DNA of 6,956 bases from Candidatus Sulfopaludibacter sp. SbA3 (lineage in GTDB: Bacteria; Acidobacteriota; Terriglobia; Bryobacterales; Bryobacteraceae), in NCBI GenBank assembly GCA_945900935.1, contig CAMDKT010000323.1, forward strand, positions 1-6,956, written 5' to 3'. The position numbers and the translations under genes were made by a program. The notes under the pieces were generated by a model that saw nothing but the letters and a program-made list of their open reading frames with translations, made no database searches and was not told where the DNA came from. Of the stretch, positions 5,899 through 6,956 are shown in pieces (position 1 is the stretch's first letter; each line of letters starts with the position of its first letter).

Positions 5899-6956
5899 AT
5901 GCCCCTCGCCACCGGAACCCGCCTCGGTCCTTTCGAAATCCTCGGCCCGCTCGGCGCAGGCGGCATGGGCGAAGGCTACCGAGGCCGCGACGCCAAGCTC
6001 GGCCGCGATGTCGCCCTCAAAGTTCTCCCTCCCGCCCTCGCCAACGACGCTGAATACATGGCCCGTTTCCACCGTGAAGCCCAGGTCCTCGCCGCCCTCA
6101 ATCATCCCAACATCGCCGCCATCTACGGCCTCGAAGACCGCGCCATCGTCATGGAACTCGTCGAAGGCTTGACACTCGCTGACCGTATCGAGCAAGGCCC
6201 CATCCCCATTGACGAAGCGCTCAACATCGCCCGCCAAATCGCCGAGGCCTTCGAATATGCCCACGAAAAAGGCGTTATCCACCGCGACCTGAAACCCGCC
6301 AACGTCAAGGTCACCCCCGAAGGCACGGTCAAAGTCCTCGACTTCGGACTCGCCAAAATGGCCGAGGTAATCGCCCCCCGAGGCAATCCCGAAACCTCGC
6401 CGACGCTCACCCTCGGCGCTACCGTCGCCGGCATGATTCTCGGCACCGCCGCCTACATGGCCCCCGAACAGGCCGCCGGGAAACCTGTCGACCGCCGCGC
6501 CGACATCTGGTCCTTCGGCGTCGTCCTCCACGAAATGCTCACTGGTCGGCGCCTCTTCAAAGGCGAGACCGTCGCTCACACCCTGGCCGCCGTCTTGCAG
6601 ACTCCCCTGGACTGGGAAAAAACCGCCGCGCCTCCGGCTATCAAAAACCTGCTCCGCCGCTGTCTGGATCGCGACGTGAAAACGCGCCTGCAAGTGATTG
6701 GCGAGGCGCGGATCGCCATCACAAAGTTTCTCGCCAATCCGGACGTCGAGGTAGCCACTGCTCCGGCCGCCGCCGTCCCGTCCACCCGAAAAACGGCGCG
6801 GGCGATCAGCGCGGCCGTGGCCCTCATCGCGGCCGTCACAGCCTTCGGTTGGTGGAAATCCGCGCGTCCCGTCGAGCGTCCACTCGTCCATCTCGATGTC
6901 GACCTCGGAGCCGAGGCGTCGCTTGGGGTTGTTGCCAGTCCTACCGTCATAATTTC
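5899..6956 (+). CDS. Membrane-anchored PknB-like serine/threonine kinase, N-terminal part (runs off the window)
   Basis: 352 residues are visible from ATG 5899, and the gene continues past the window end. The cytoplasmic kinase domain is complete: Gly loop GAGGMGEGY (19-27), ALK with Lys41, alphaC Glu60 in FHREAQ, catalytic HRDLKPAN (128-135), DFG (148-150), GTAAYMAPEQ (182-191) and DIWSFG (202-207). A single membrane helix follows at about 302-319 (AISAAVALIAAVTAFGWW), then RPLVHLDVDLGAEASLG, which resembles the start of the TolB/PD40-type beta-propeller common behind such kinases. That domain is outside the window, so it is only expected. All catalytic residues are present, so activity is likely. 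One oddity is Gly26 in place of the Val of GxGxxGxV, a residue that packs on the adenine. The N-terminus is close to that of the relic kinase at 4913. The start is the only sensible one; no ribosome site is visible. Confidence 0.92.
   Translation, partial: MPLATGTRLGPFEILGPLGAGGMGEGYRGRDAKLGRDVALKVLPPALANDAEYMARFHREAQVLAALNHPNIAAIYGLEDRAIVMELVEGLTLADRIEQGPIPIDEALNIARQIAEAFEYAHEKGVIHRDLKPANVKVTPEGTVKVLDFGLAKMAEVIAPRGNPETSPTLTLGATVAGMILGTAAYMAPEQAAGKPVDRRADIWSFGVVLHEMLTGRRLFKGETVAHTLAAVLQTPLDWEKTAAPPAIKNLLRRCLDRDVKTRLQVIGEARIAITKFLANPDVEVATAPAAAVPSTRKTARAISAAVALIAAVTAFGWWKSARPVERPLVHLDVDLGAEASLGVVASPTVII

Noticed and set aside
5869..6891. N-terminal extension of the DUF433 frame across the kinase gene (open to 6891)
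   Set aside because: This part is antisense to the intact kinase and is a Gly/Asp/Glu-rich low-complexity translation; the DUF433 protein starts at 5868 or 5859.
1..6956. CRISPR array, insertion sequence, tRNA, phage gene or rho-independent terminator
   Set aside because: Read through on both strands by eye: no spaced direct repeats, no transposase or terminal inverted repeats, no cloverleaf, and no hairpin followed by a T run were found.

Overview
The window looks like a chromosomal stretch from a GC-rich soil-type bacterium, most likely Acidobacteriota of the Solibacter/Bryobacter kind. This is inferred from family content: PknB-like receptor kinases opening with MPxAxGTRLGPxEI, a kinase-TolB-like-TPR architecture, a DUF433 antitoxin, and a Tat-exported amidohydrolase next to an MFS symporter. 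No rRNA or marker gene is present, so the placement is tentative.

Left part (1-3095, all minus strand, transcribed right to left): a compact three-gene operon. It runs from a Tat-exported amidohydrolase of the lactonase-like COG3618/PF04909 type (2202-3095), through a secreted 612-residue protein of unrecognised family that looks mostly helical with a C-terminal beta domain (367-2205, joined by an ATGA overlap and preceded by a clear GGAGG), to the N-terminal part of an anion:cation-symporter-type MFS transporter (350 to beyond base 1). A plausible but unproven theme is extracellular processing of a sugar or sugar acid, lactone handling and uptake.

Middle (3124-5588): a zone of gene decay with two relics pointing away from each other. 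On the minus strand is a serine/threonine kinase-TolB-like-TPR gene with at least six internal lesions (three change the frame, three keep it); it has lost the catalytic HRD loop and carries DFN for DFG. On the plus strand is an ABC exporter (MsbA-like) relic with two in-frame TAG stops, frameshifts and a missing Walker B region.

Right part (5521-6956): a DUF433 antitoxin-like gene on the minus strand without a visible toxin partner and with a doubtful C-terminus, and, divergent from it across 30 bp, an intact kinase gene of the same N-terminal family as the relic. That kinase runs off the window after its transmembrane segment.

The plus strand is C-rich and G-poor throughout: minus-strand genes use mostly G-ending codons and plus-strand genes mostly C-ending codons. 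No tRNA, rRNA, CRISPR array, insertion sequence, phage gene or convincing terminator was seen.
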